This document shows, piece after piece, positions 1 through 5,670 of a stretch of DNA of 12,359 nucleotides. The position numbers and the translations under genes were made by a program. The stretch spans positions 1-12,359 of the forward strand of contig CANIXE010000030.1 of the NCBI GenBank assembly GCA_947470885.1. Reading direction: 5' to 3'. Under the pieces are notes generated by a model. That model was not told the origin of the DNA. It was given only the letters and a program-made list of their open reading frames with translations, and searched no databases. Position 1 is the first letter of the stretch. Each line of letters opens with the position of its first letter. This DNA comes from Planctomycetota bacterium (GTDB lineage: Bacteria; Planctomycetota; UBA11346).

Positions 1-985
1 CGACCCTGATGGGCCGACCCCTGGAACCCCGGGCGGCGGCGTGGAAGGCCGTGCTGGCGTGGTACGCCAAGATGCGCCCGGGGATGGTTGTGCCGGACAG
101 CAATCGCCGTCAGGCCCTGATGCCAGGGGTTCGACCATGCTGGCCAACGATCGGGGCACTGCTACGGGGTTGCTGGCGAAGCTCCCCGGCGACGGACCGT
201 GGATCGCCTGCCTGCCCGGCGTGCCCCACGAAATGAAGGCCATGGCCGAGCGTCTGATCGCCCGCCTGCCCGACCTGGTGCCGGGCCTGCGCGTTCCTGC
301 AGTACGGGAATTATGGCTGGCGGGCCTGGGGGAATCCGCGGTTCAGGAATTGATTCCTGGCTTGCTGAGCGAGGCCGAACCGATGGTGGGAATCACCGTC
401 AGCGACACGGGGCACATGACCATCCGCGCCGTCGGTCGGCCGGCCCAGATCGCCCGCCGCCTCGCGCCCTACCGCAAGCCGTTGCAACCCTGGCTACTGC
501 CCGCTCCGGGCCTGGCCCCCAGCCTGATCCATCTGCTCACGAAGAAGAAACAGACCATCGCCACCGCGGAAAGCTGCACCGTGGGCCAGGTCGCGGCCCT
601 GCTGGGGGGCGTGCCTGGGGCCTCGGCGGTGCTGACCGGGGGCATTGTCGCCTACACGCCCCAGGCCAAGCAGTCCCTGTTGGGCGTGGACCCGGACCTC
701 ATCGCCCGGGACGGCGTGGTGAGCGCAGCCTGCGCCCGGGCCATGGCCGAGGGGGCCCGCCAGCGCCTGGGGGTGGATGTGGCCATCGCCACCACCGGTT
801 TCGCCGGCCCCGGGGGTGGCACCACCGCAGATCCTGTGGGCACCGTGTACCTGGCGGTGGCCCATCCCCGGGGCGTGGCCCAACGCCGGATCACCGGCGC
901 CGGGGAACGCCAGCGGGTCCAGCAGCGGGCGGCCACCGCCGCGTTGCAGCTGGCGTGGGAGGCTCTGACCGGTCGGTCGTGCTGA
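1..985 (+). CDS. cinA: CinA-family protein (NMN deamidase domain), 5'-partial, with an apparent frameshift
   Basis: The start lies outside the window. Reading begins in the frame of position 3 (TLMGRPLEPR..., then WYAKMRPGMVVPDSNRRQALMPG), which matches the end of the CinA molybdopterin-binding-like domain, including the family's NRKQA-type motif. At 126-129 (a run of four G) the reading must shift to the frame ending at 985, giving STMLANDRGTATGLL and then CLPGVPHEM. A fifth G would join the two as MPGGSTML, so one base appears deleted. After a linker comes the C-terminal nicotinamide-nucleotide amidase (PncC-like) domain with AESCT (about 566-580), GGIVAYTPQAK, TTGFAGPGGGTTADPVGTVYLAV. In the family this domain deamidates NMN to nicotinate mononucleotide in pyridine-nucleotide salvage. 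The usual AESCTGG reads AESCTVG here. An ATG at 41 is out of frame with the upstream homology and is not the start. The gene converges on the histidine kinase gene, 15 nt away. Family assignment is very sure; whether the frameshift is real or a sequencing error is not decided. Confidence 0.93.
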   Translation, partial: DPDGPTPGTPGGGVEGRAGVVRQDAPGDGCAGQQSPSGPDARGSTMLANDRGTATGLLAKLPGDGPWIACLPGVPHEMKAMAERLIARLPDLVPGLRVPAVRELWLAGLGESAVQELIPGLLSEAEPMVGITVSDTGHMTIRAVGRPAQIARRLAPYRKPLQPWLLPAPGLAPSLIHLLTKKKQTIATAESCTVGQVAALLGGVPGASAVLTGGIVAYTPQAKQSLLGVDPDLIARDGVVSAACARAMAEGARQRLGVDVAIATTGFAGPGGGTTADPVGTVYLAVAHPRGVAQRRITGAGERQRVQQRAATAALQLAWEALTGRSC

Positions 986-993
986 CCGGCCGG
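969..993. terminator. Hairpin at the convergent cinA/histidine kinase junction
   Basis: Arms 969-978 (CCGGTCGGTC) and 984-993 (GACCGGCCGG) pair over 10 bp with one T-G wobble around the 5-nt loop GTGCT. The stem covers the cinA stop codon (983-985) and lies just before the stop of the opposing kinase gene (1001-1003). Its place between convergent genes suggests a bidirectional terminator. There is no T tract on either side, so factor-independent termination would be atypical. Confidence 0.5.
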
Positions 994-1000
994 ATCCGGT

Positions 1001-2410
1001 TCAGGCAGGAACGGGCGCTGTACCGGGGTGTCCCGGCACGCTCAGCCGGGCGGTGAACACCCCATCGGCCACGCCCAGGGTCAGGGTGCCGCCCAGCAGA
1101 CGGGCCAGCCGGCCGCACAGGGCCAGCCCCAGGCCATTGTGGTCGCTGGCCTGGCGGGCGTGGTCGCCGCGGTAGAAGGCTTGGCCGAGTTGCTGGGGAT
1201 CCACCGGGTCGGGGCAGGGATTGGCGACGACCAGGCGAAGTCCATCACCGTCCGTGGTCAGGGCGACGTCGATGGTGGAACCAGTGGGCGAATGGAGGAC
1301 CGCATTGCCCAGCAGGTTGTTGAGGATCTGCAGCAGGTGGCCGTCGGCGGTCTGCACTTCCAGGGATTCGGGAATGGCGAGCTGCCAGATTTGGTGGCGG
1401 CCTTTGGCTTTGGCCAGCCAGGGCTGCAGGGCATCCTGCAGCAGCAGGGCGACATCCGTGAGGTCGGTCTCCAGGGGTTCCTTGCCAGCCTCCAGGCGGG
1501 CCAGCAGCAGCAGGTTGGCTACCTGGGTCTGCATCCGGTGGACGGTTTCCAAGCAGGTGGCGAGGACCGCGGCTTCTTCGGGCGCCGGTCCAGCCAGCTG
1601 GCGGAATTCCAGGGTGGTGCGCAGGACCGTGACCGGCGTCCGCAATTCATGGGCGATGTTGGCGATGGTGGCCTGTTCCCGGCGGAACGCCTGGGCCAGG
1701 CGGTCCATCAGGTCGTTCAGACGAACGACGATCCGCCGCAGCTCCTCGGGGCCGGCGGCATCCGGGACCCGGGCATCCAGGTCGCTAGGTCCCAGTTGCC
1801 CGATGGCATCCTCCAGGGCCCGGATCGGTCGGAGGATGCTGGCCAGGACGATGCGCACGGCGATCCAGGCGAAGAGGCTGGCGAGCAGCCAGACCACCAG
1901 CAGCACTCCGGCGGACCGGCGCAATTCGGTGTGGACCGAACTGAGATCGAACCCCAGGCGTACCCGCACGGGCTGGTCGGACTTCCTGGTGGTGATGAAG
2001 GGCGGCGGACGTTGGAGTTCCAGGCCCATGACCCGGATCCATCGGCCGCTGGCCAGGTTCAGGGAGGTCGGTCGTTCCGGATCCCCGGTGGGGGGATCGG
2101 CAAACAACGAGTCTTCCGGCTTCAGGCCCAGGCGCAGCAGGTCCTGGCCGGTGGCCGCATCTTGAATCTGGATCAGGCGCCGGTTTTCGTTGTTCTGGGG
2201 TGGTCCCAGGCGGGGCGGGCGGTTCTCCGGGGGCATCTCCCGATCCCGCTGCCGCAGGTGCTTGGCCATGCCGGTGAGTTCCCGGTCGATGCCTGACAAG
2301 AGGATCTGCCGGGTGTCCAGCCAGGTGGCAATGGCGGCGAGGAGGACCATCAACGAAGTGATGCCCAGGACTGCCCCGGTGATCCGGCGGGACAGGCTGG
2401 AACGGATCAT
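1001..2410 (-). CDS. Two-component sensor histidine kinase (HAMP, HisKA, HATPase)
   Basis: A 469-aa inner-membrane sensor kinase. Two hydrophobic segments (about residues 13-30 and 167-189) bracket a periplasmic domain of about 135 residues. A HAMP linker follows (about 190-243), then HisKA with the phospho-acceptor H254 in IANIAHELRTPVTVL, then an HATPase domain with N box LLQILNNLLGNAVLHSP (359-375) and G2 box NGLGLAL (425-431). The G1 box DxGxG is not seen: where it should be the protein reads VVANPCPDPVDPQQL, a form I recall from some heavy-metal-sensor-like kinases. The start ATG at 2410 overlaps the upstream regulator's stop in an ATGA, so the two are translationally coupled and are very likely cognate partners. 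The periplasmic domain (about 31-166) is not one I recognise, and the stimulus is unknown. The long plus-strand ORFs opposite it are shadows. Confidence 0.96.
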   Translation of the reverse strand: MIRSSLSRRITGAVLGITSLMVLLAAIATWLDTRQILLSGIDRELTGMAKHLRQRDREMPPENRPPRLGPPQNNENRRLIQIQDAATGQDLLRLGLKPEDSLFADPPTGDPERPTSLNLASGRWIRVMGLELQRPPPFITTRKSDQPVRVRLGFDLSSVHTELRRSAGVLLVVWLLASLFAWIAVRIVLASILRPIRALEDAIGQLGPSDLDARVPDAAGPEELRRIVVRLNDLMDRLAQAFRREQATIANIAHELRTPVTVLRTTLEFRQLAGPAPEEAAVLATCLETVHRMQTQVANLLLLARLEAGKEPLETDLTDVALLLQDALQPWLAKAKGRHQIWQLAIPESLEVQTADGHLLQILNNLLGNAVLHSPTGSTIDVALTTDGDGLRLVVANPCPDPVDPQQLGQAFYRGDHARQASDHNGLGLALCGRLARLLGGTLTLGVADGVFTARLSVPGHPGTAPVPA

Positions 2411-3084
2411 TCCGGTGCTCCGCCCAGGAGGTACCCAAAGCCCCGGCGGGTGTGGAGGATCGGCGGGGTGCCGGCGGGCTGGAGCTTGCGCCGTAGGCGG
2501 CCCACCAGGGCCTCGATGGAGTTGTCCGCCAGGCCGTCATCGATGGAGTACAGGCGTTCGGTCAGTTCCAGGCGGGTCACCGGGATCCCGGGCTTGGCAA
2601 GCAGGCACTCCAGCAGGGCGTATTCCTTGCGGGTCAGGTCGACCCGTCGGCCAGCCCGGCGGACGATCCGGCCCACGGTGTCCACCTCCAGGTCCTCGAT
2701 GCAGACCACCGGATCGCTCCGCTGGTCCTTGCGCCGGAGGAGGGCGCGGATCCGGGCCAGCAGTTCGGTCACGGCGAAGGGCTTGGTCAGATAGTCGTCG
2801 GCGCCGGCATCCAGGCCGTCCACCCGGTCCTGGACGGTGTCCATCGCCGACAGCAGCAGCACGGGGATGGCCGAACCGGAGCGGCGCAGGCGGCGCAGGA
2901 CCTCCAGGCCGTCCAATCCCGGGAGCATCCGGTCGAGGATGATCAGGTCGTGGGTCGCGGTGCTGGCCAACTGCCAGCCTTCAATGCCATCGGCGCCGAC
3001 CTCCACCTGGTAGCCAACGGACAGCAGGCCGGCGGCGAGATTCTCCCGCAGGCGGTCGTTATCTTCAATGAGGAGAACGTGCAT
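2407..3084 (-). CDS. OmpR/PhoB-family DNA-binding response regulator
   Basis: A 225-aa cytoplasmic transcription factor. The receiver domain (about 1-115) has the acidic pocket E7-D8, phospho-acceptor D51 in LIILDRMLPG, the switch residue S79 in LLLSA and the conserved K101 in LTKPF. The C-terminal winged helix (about 128-222) has DLTRKEYALLECLLAKPG, the recognition-helix region NSIEALVGRLRRKL and the terminal wing RRGFGYLL. It is the first gene of a two-gene operon with the kinase, overlapping it by 4 nt. The start ATG at 3084 opens directly on the receiver beta strand MHVLLIEDN. The leader in front is pyrimidine-rich and shows no Shine-Dalgarno sequence. Three 11-bp-spaced repeats about 100-130 nt upstream are a likely binding site for this class of regulator. 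Confidence 0.97.
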   Translation of the reverse strand: MHVLLIEDNDRLRENLAAGLLSVGYQVEVGADGIEGWQLASTATHDLIILDRMLPGLDGLEVLRRLRRSGSAIPVLLLSAMDTVQDRVDGLDAGADDYLTKPFAVTELLARIRALLRRKDQRSDPVVCIEDLEVDTVGRIVRRAGRRVDLTRKEYALLECLLAKPGIPVTRLELTERLYSIDDGLADNSIEALVGRLRRKLQPAGTPPILHTRRGFGYLLGGAPE

Positions 3085-3186
3085 GGAGGATTGGGGGATG
3101 GGGTGAGCGGACAGAGGCTGGGGATCGCTCCCGGAGCTGAGTTTCCAACAAGTCCACCGAGCGCCAATCCCTGGTCCGCATCCGCC

Positions 3187-3215
3187 CCTCAGGTGAATGT
3201 CAGGGTGGTGTCAGG
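3187..3215 (-). promoter_or_regulatory. Three 11-bp-spaced half-sites, probable response-regulator operator
   Basis: CCTCAGG (3187-3193), TGTCAGG (3198-3204) and TGTCAGG (3209-3215) are spaced exactly 11 bp apart, with the core TCAGG at 3189, 3200 and 3211. Read toward the response-regulator gene the sites are CCTGACA, CCTGACA, CCTGAGG. OmpR/PhoB-type regulators bind head-to-tail half-sites with 11-bp spacing, and the array lies 103-131 nt before the regulator's start. Autoregulation is inferred. No clear -35/-10 pair was recognised here. Confidence 0.55.
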
Positions 3216-3316
3216 TGTGGATCGGTTTGCGCCAGGAGATGGCAGACGCTGCCGTCACAGCCCAGGCAAGGATCTGGCGTCAGTTCGGGTTGGCCCAGTC
3301 AGGTCCTGCTGTCCAG

Positions 3317-3368
3317 GGCGCCGCAATGGAACGCTGGATGACCATGACGGAGCGCTCTTTGCGGCGCC
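3317..3368. repeat. Inverted repeat with perfect 10-bp arms
   Basis: GGCGCCGCAA (3317-3326) and TTGCGGCGCC (3359-3368) are perfect reverse complements separated by 32 nt. Inside, CGCT (3332-3335) can pair with AGCG (3351-3354), extending the fold past an internal loop. Neither side carries a T tract, so a classical terminator is not obvious. It could end the ATP-grasp transcript, fold in the leader of the two-component operon or be part of a small RNA. Confidence 0.5.
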
Positions 3369-3371
3369 AGT

Positions 3372-3393
3372 CCGGACGACCGGACGACCGGAC
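3372..3393. repeat. 8-bp tandem repeat (CCGGACGA), 2.75 copies
   Basis: CCGGACGA at 3372-3379 and 3380-3387 is followed by a partial copy, CCGGAC, at 3388-3393. It directly follows the right arm of the inverted repeat. Its function is unknown; it may be a slippage-prone simple repeat or paired protein-binding sites. Confidence 0.6.
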
Positions 3394-3455
3394 ATTTTCA
3401 TCGAGGTACCCTGTCCTGCTGTCAGGCTCGTGTATTGTCGGCCCTCCCCGAATGG

Positions 3456-4550
3456 TCATGGGTGGGCCATGAGTCGGGGGATCAGTTCCGGTTCATCCCA
3501 GGGCACGTCGTGGTGGGCGGTGGCGAAATAGGAACTGCGGGGATCCCGGCGCAGTTCCTTGGGAAATAGGATGATTTCCCTGGGAATTGGCGGTTGTCCA
3601 ATGACGACATCCGATCCGCCGGGCAACAGATGGCGTAGGGCCTGGAACAATCGGGGATCCAGGTGACTGGTGGGGATCGGACGGGGATTGCATTCCAAGA
3701 GGTAGGCCTGCCCGGAAGCGTCGATCTGGAAATCCAGACTGAAGATGCCACTGAGGCCGGTGGCGGTGGCCAAACGTCGGGTACTTTCCAGCATTTCAGG
3801 ATGATCGACCGAACGGACCACGCAGCTGGGTCCGATCCCGTCCGGCCAGATGTTGAGTTTGCAGTACATGCTGGTGGCCAGGAGTCGCCCAGCGTGACTG
3901 GTGGCATCGCTCATGGCCGACTGGCCGGCGATGTAGCGTTGCACCGCCAGCCGCCCCTGGCCTGACAGGGTGGTCCAGGCCAGCGCCAGCTGTTCTGCAT
4001 CACGACAGATCCGCACCCCCAGGCCCGCCCAGTTGAATTCTTGCTTCACGACCACGGGAAACCCTGCGTCCTGGGCAAATGCCAGGGCCTCGGAGAAATG
4101 GTCGCACACGCGTTGGCCGGGGGTTCGCAGGCCAAGACGTTCGGCCAATTCCTGGGTGGCGTGCTTGCTTCGCAGGGTACGGGTATGGCCCGGGTCGCCC
4201 AGGGAGCGGACGAGGATCCTGGTCAGTTCCAGCAACCCTGGCCGAGCCCCGATCTGCTGGTGGAGCAGATCGAGTTCCTGGACCGCCACATCGTCCGCCG
4301 CCAAGATCAGATCGGGCAGATGCTCGGCCCATAATCGGATGAGGTAATCCTGGAGCTGGGGACGCCCGGATAGGGCCTCCGGGGGGATCACATGGCGTTG
4401 GGCAAGACGGCTAGAGGCGTGGACGATATCCTGGGCATGGCCCACGGATTCTACGTAGAAACCACTGTCAGACAAAGGTCTGGGCCAACGGCAGGCATTG
4501 GGCCAGTCGAGCAGTGAGAAGATGGCCAGTCGGGGTGATGGGGACCGCAC
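3456..4550 (-). CDS. ATP-grasp domain enzyme, substrate unknown
   Basis: A 364-aa protein if started at GTG 4550. The open frame runs back to an ATG at 4847, but those residues look non-coding and overlap the divergent FHA gene. The GTG start places RLAIFSLLDWPNACRW, a plausible first beta strand of a pre-ATP-grasp domain, at residues 7-22. The ATP-grasp fold follows: an ATP-binding lysine in FPVVVKQEFNWAGLGVRI (K169), the hinge-like stretch LAVQRYIAGQSAMSD (201-215), SGIFSLDFQID (267-277) and the metal-binding ECNPR (E286, N288, R290). ATP-grasp enzymes join a carboxylate to an amine or similar nucleophile through an acyl-phosphate. The family alone does not give the substrate, and no pathway partner lies beside it except the divergent FHA/zinc protein. 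A weak hairpin (TCATGG/CCATGA, 3456-3472) overlaps the stop codon. Fold assignment is strong; the exact start is moderate. Confidence 0.88.
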   Translation of the reverse strand: MRSPSPRLAIFSLLDWPNACRWPRPLSDSGFYVESVGHAQDIVHASSRLAQRHVIPPEALSGRPQLQDYLIRLWAEHLPDLILAADDVAVQELDLLHQQIGARPGLLELTRILVRSLGDPGHTRTLRSKHATQELAERLGLRTPGQRVCDHFSEALAFAQDAGFPVVVKQEFNWAGLGVRICRDAEQLALAWTTLSGQGRLAVQRYIAGQSAMSDATSHAGRLLATSMYCKLNIWPDGIGPSCVVRSVDHPEMLESTRRLATATGLSGIFSLDFQIDASGQAYLLECNPRPIPTSHLDPRLFQALRHLLPGGSDVVIGQPPIPREIILFPKELRRDPRSSYFATAHHDVPWDEPELIPRLMAHP

Positions 4551-4665
4551 CCTCGTAGCCTGGCTTAGGGTCCCAAGGCACCAGCTTGGAGTGGGCTCCG
4601 GGAGAATTTCAGCGGGTCTGGGACATCCCGGTTGCCTTGGTCTTATCCCGGCGGTATGCCCCTGC
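4551..4665. promoter_or_regulatory. Divergent promoter region between the ATP-grasp and FHA/zinc-knuckle genes
   Basis: These 115 nt must carry the promoters of both divergent genes. Visible elements are CCAAG-N7-CTTGG (4573-4589) and a wider 8-bp inverted pair CCAAGGCA (4573-4580) and TGCCTTGG (4633-4640), whose outer ends are 68 nt apart. These may be operator elements shared by the two genes. No convincing -10/-35 boxes or Shine-Dalgarno sequence for the FHA gene were found. Confidence 0.45.
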
Positions 4666-5619
4666 ATGGCCTTCCGTTTAGAAATGCTGGGTGGCTTGGA
4701 TCCGGGGCGAAAAATCCCTGTCTGGGTGGATCGTCCCCGGGTATTCCGCATCGTCCGCCAGGGCTTGGATGCTGGGGTGGTGGAGGTGAGCATCATCGAC
4801 GGGATGTGCGTGGTCCAAAATAGCTCCCTGCGTCCAGTGTTGGTCAATGGTGTGGAATGTCAGGTCGCCACCCTGTCGGAAGGGGATCTACTGCGGATTG
4901 GCAAAGATGAGTTTCGGATCCGCTGGGATGCTGATGAGGAGGTCACCTGTTTTCTCTGTAATGCCTGCTGTCTGCCCCAGGAATCCTGGTCTGATGGCCA
5001 GGATCACCTCTGTGCCATCTGCCTGGCTTCCGGCTCGGTCCCTGTCACTCCCCCCAGCGACGAAATTGAGGTGGTGGATCCGCTGGCGTCTTCAGGCCGG
5101 CCACCCCGGCCAATTAGTGAACGGCGCCGTCGAGCCATCAGCGCCACGATGCCTGTCCAGATTGCCAGCAAACCTGGGTTGTTGACCCGGCTTTCTGGCG
5201 TGTTCCGGCAACGGCATCGGCGGCATCGGGAGGAATTACTGCGCCAGGAACGGCGGGAGCTCCTGGAGGAAATCGGTCGCCTGACATTGTCCGGCGCGCT
5301 GTTCGGTCTGGAGGAAAATCAGATAGCGGCGCTGCAATCCGGTCGCGGACTCCAGGTGGCTCCGGAGAGCCAATCGAGGAAGTCCCTAGAACGTTGGCGG
5401 GAATTGCGGGAGCGGGCGAACCTGATCGAGGCTGAGATCACCGTCATCCGTCGACAACTGGGTCTGGGCCCGGATCCAGACATCACGGTATTGGCCCGGT
5501 GCGAATTGCGGGCCGGGGTGAAGGGACGGGAAGACCGGGTCTATGCCGCCATGGATGCGATGGAAACCCAGGATTACCTGCCGGCGGTGGAAGAACCCAC
5601 CCGCCTGGTCCAGGCCTGA
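4666..5619 (+). CDS. FHA-like domain protein with a cysteine-rich zinc-knuckle segment and a C-terminal coiled coil
   Basis: A 317-aa protein. The ATG at 4666 (MAFRLEMLGGLDPGRKIPV) is the natural start of an FHA fold; the frame opens further upstream at 4498, but that part has no domain character. Residues 1-88 keep the FHA outline and its end (PVLVNGVECQVATLSEGDLLRIGKDEFRI), but the usual GR near the second strand pair and the SRxH phosphothreonine-contact motif are missing. Residues 95-119 hold CFLCNACC and then HLCAIC (C95, C98, C101, C102, C116, C119), a likely zinc-binding knuckle. Residues 150-192 are very basic, and 183-265 are predicted helical or coiled coil, rich in E, R and L. There is no signal peptide or membrane segment. 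The role is unknown: FHA proteins normally read phosphothreonine in Ser/Thr-kinase signalling, but this one may have lost that ability. It converges on the PEP carboxykinase-like gene. Confidence 0.85.
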   Translation: MAFRLEMLGGLDPGRKIPVWVDRPRVFRIVRQGLDAGVVEVSIIDGMCVVQNSSLRPVLVNGVECQVATLSEGDLLRIGKDEFRIRWDADEEVTCFLCNACCLPQESWSDGQDHLCAICLASGSVPVTPPSDEIEVVDPLASSGRPPRPISERRRRAISATMPVQIASKPGLLTRLSGVFRQRHRRHREELLRQERRELLEEIGRLTLSGALFGLEENQIAALQSGRGLQVAPESQSRKSLERWRELRERANLIEAEITVIRRQLGLGPDPDITVLARCELRAGVKGREDRVYAAMDAMETQDYLPAVEEPTRLVQA

Positions 5620-5622
5620 TCA

Positions 5623-5661
5623 AGGCGACGTTTTCCAGGTCATCCCCGGGAAACGTCGCCT
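5623..5661. terminator. Long stem-loop between convergent genes, probable bidirectional terminator
   Basis: Arms 5623-5636 (AGGCGACGTTTTCC) and 5648-5661 (GGGAAACGTCGCCT) pair over 14 bp with a single T-G wobble around an 11-nt loop. The structure fills most of the 51-nt space between the FHA gene stop (5619) and the opposing stop at 5671. The position and stem strength argue for transcription termination in both directions, although no T tract follows on either side. Confidence 0.7.
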
Positions 5662-5670
5662 GAATCACCC

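Larger units (their letters stand above)
3085..3455. other. Non-coding gap between the ATP-grasp gene and the response regulator
   Basis: This 371-nt stretch lies between two genes that both read on the minus strand. The open frames across it (for example 3197-3472 on plus) have no recognisable protein character and look like chance. It holds the 11-bp-spaced repeats at 3187-3215, a small hairpin GGCAG-acg-CTGCC at 3241-3253, a long inverted repeat at 3317-3368 and an 8-bp tandem repeat at 3372-3393. It probably contains the promoter and leader of the two-component operon, and it may hold a structured RNA. Confidence 0.6.

Noticed and set aside
41..129. ATG at 41 as the cinA start
   Set aside because: The residues in that frame before about 130 are not CinA-like; the homology in this stretch is in another frame, showing a frameshift rather than a start.
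1028..2296. Long plus-strand open frame opposite the histidine kinase gene
   Set aside because: It is a low-complexity G/Q-rich product antisense to a clear histidine kinase; a shadow of GC-rich coding sequence.
3372..3393. CCGGACGA tandem copies as a CRISPR array
   Set aside because: The units are 8 bp and directly adjacent, with no spacers; too short and not CRISPR-like.
3456..3472. TCATGG/CCATGA hairpin as terminator of the ATP-grasp gene
   Set aside because: A weak 6-bp stem overlapping the stop codon with no T tract; probably chance.
4498..4665. Upstream start at 4498 for the FHA gene
   Set aside because: It would overlap the ATP-grasp coding region, and the residues do not belong to an FHA fold, which begins at MAFRLEMLGG.
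4551..4847. ATG start at 4847 for the ATP-grasp gene
   Set aside because: It would run through the start of the FHA gene, and the residues are S/T/R/P-rich without structure; GTG 4550 just before the first beta strand fits better.
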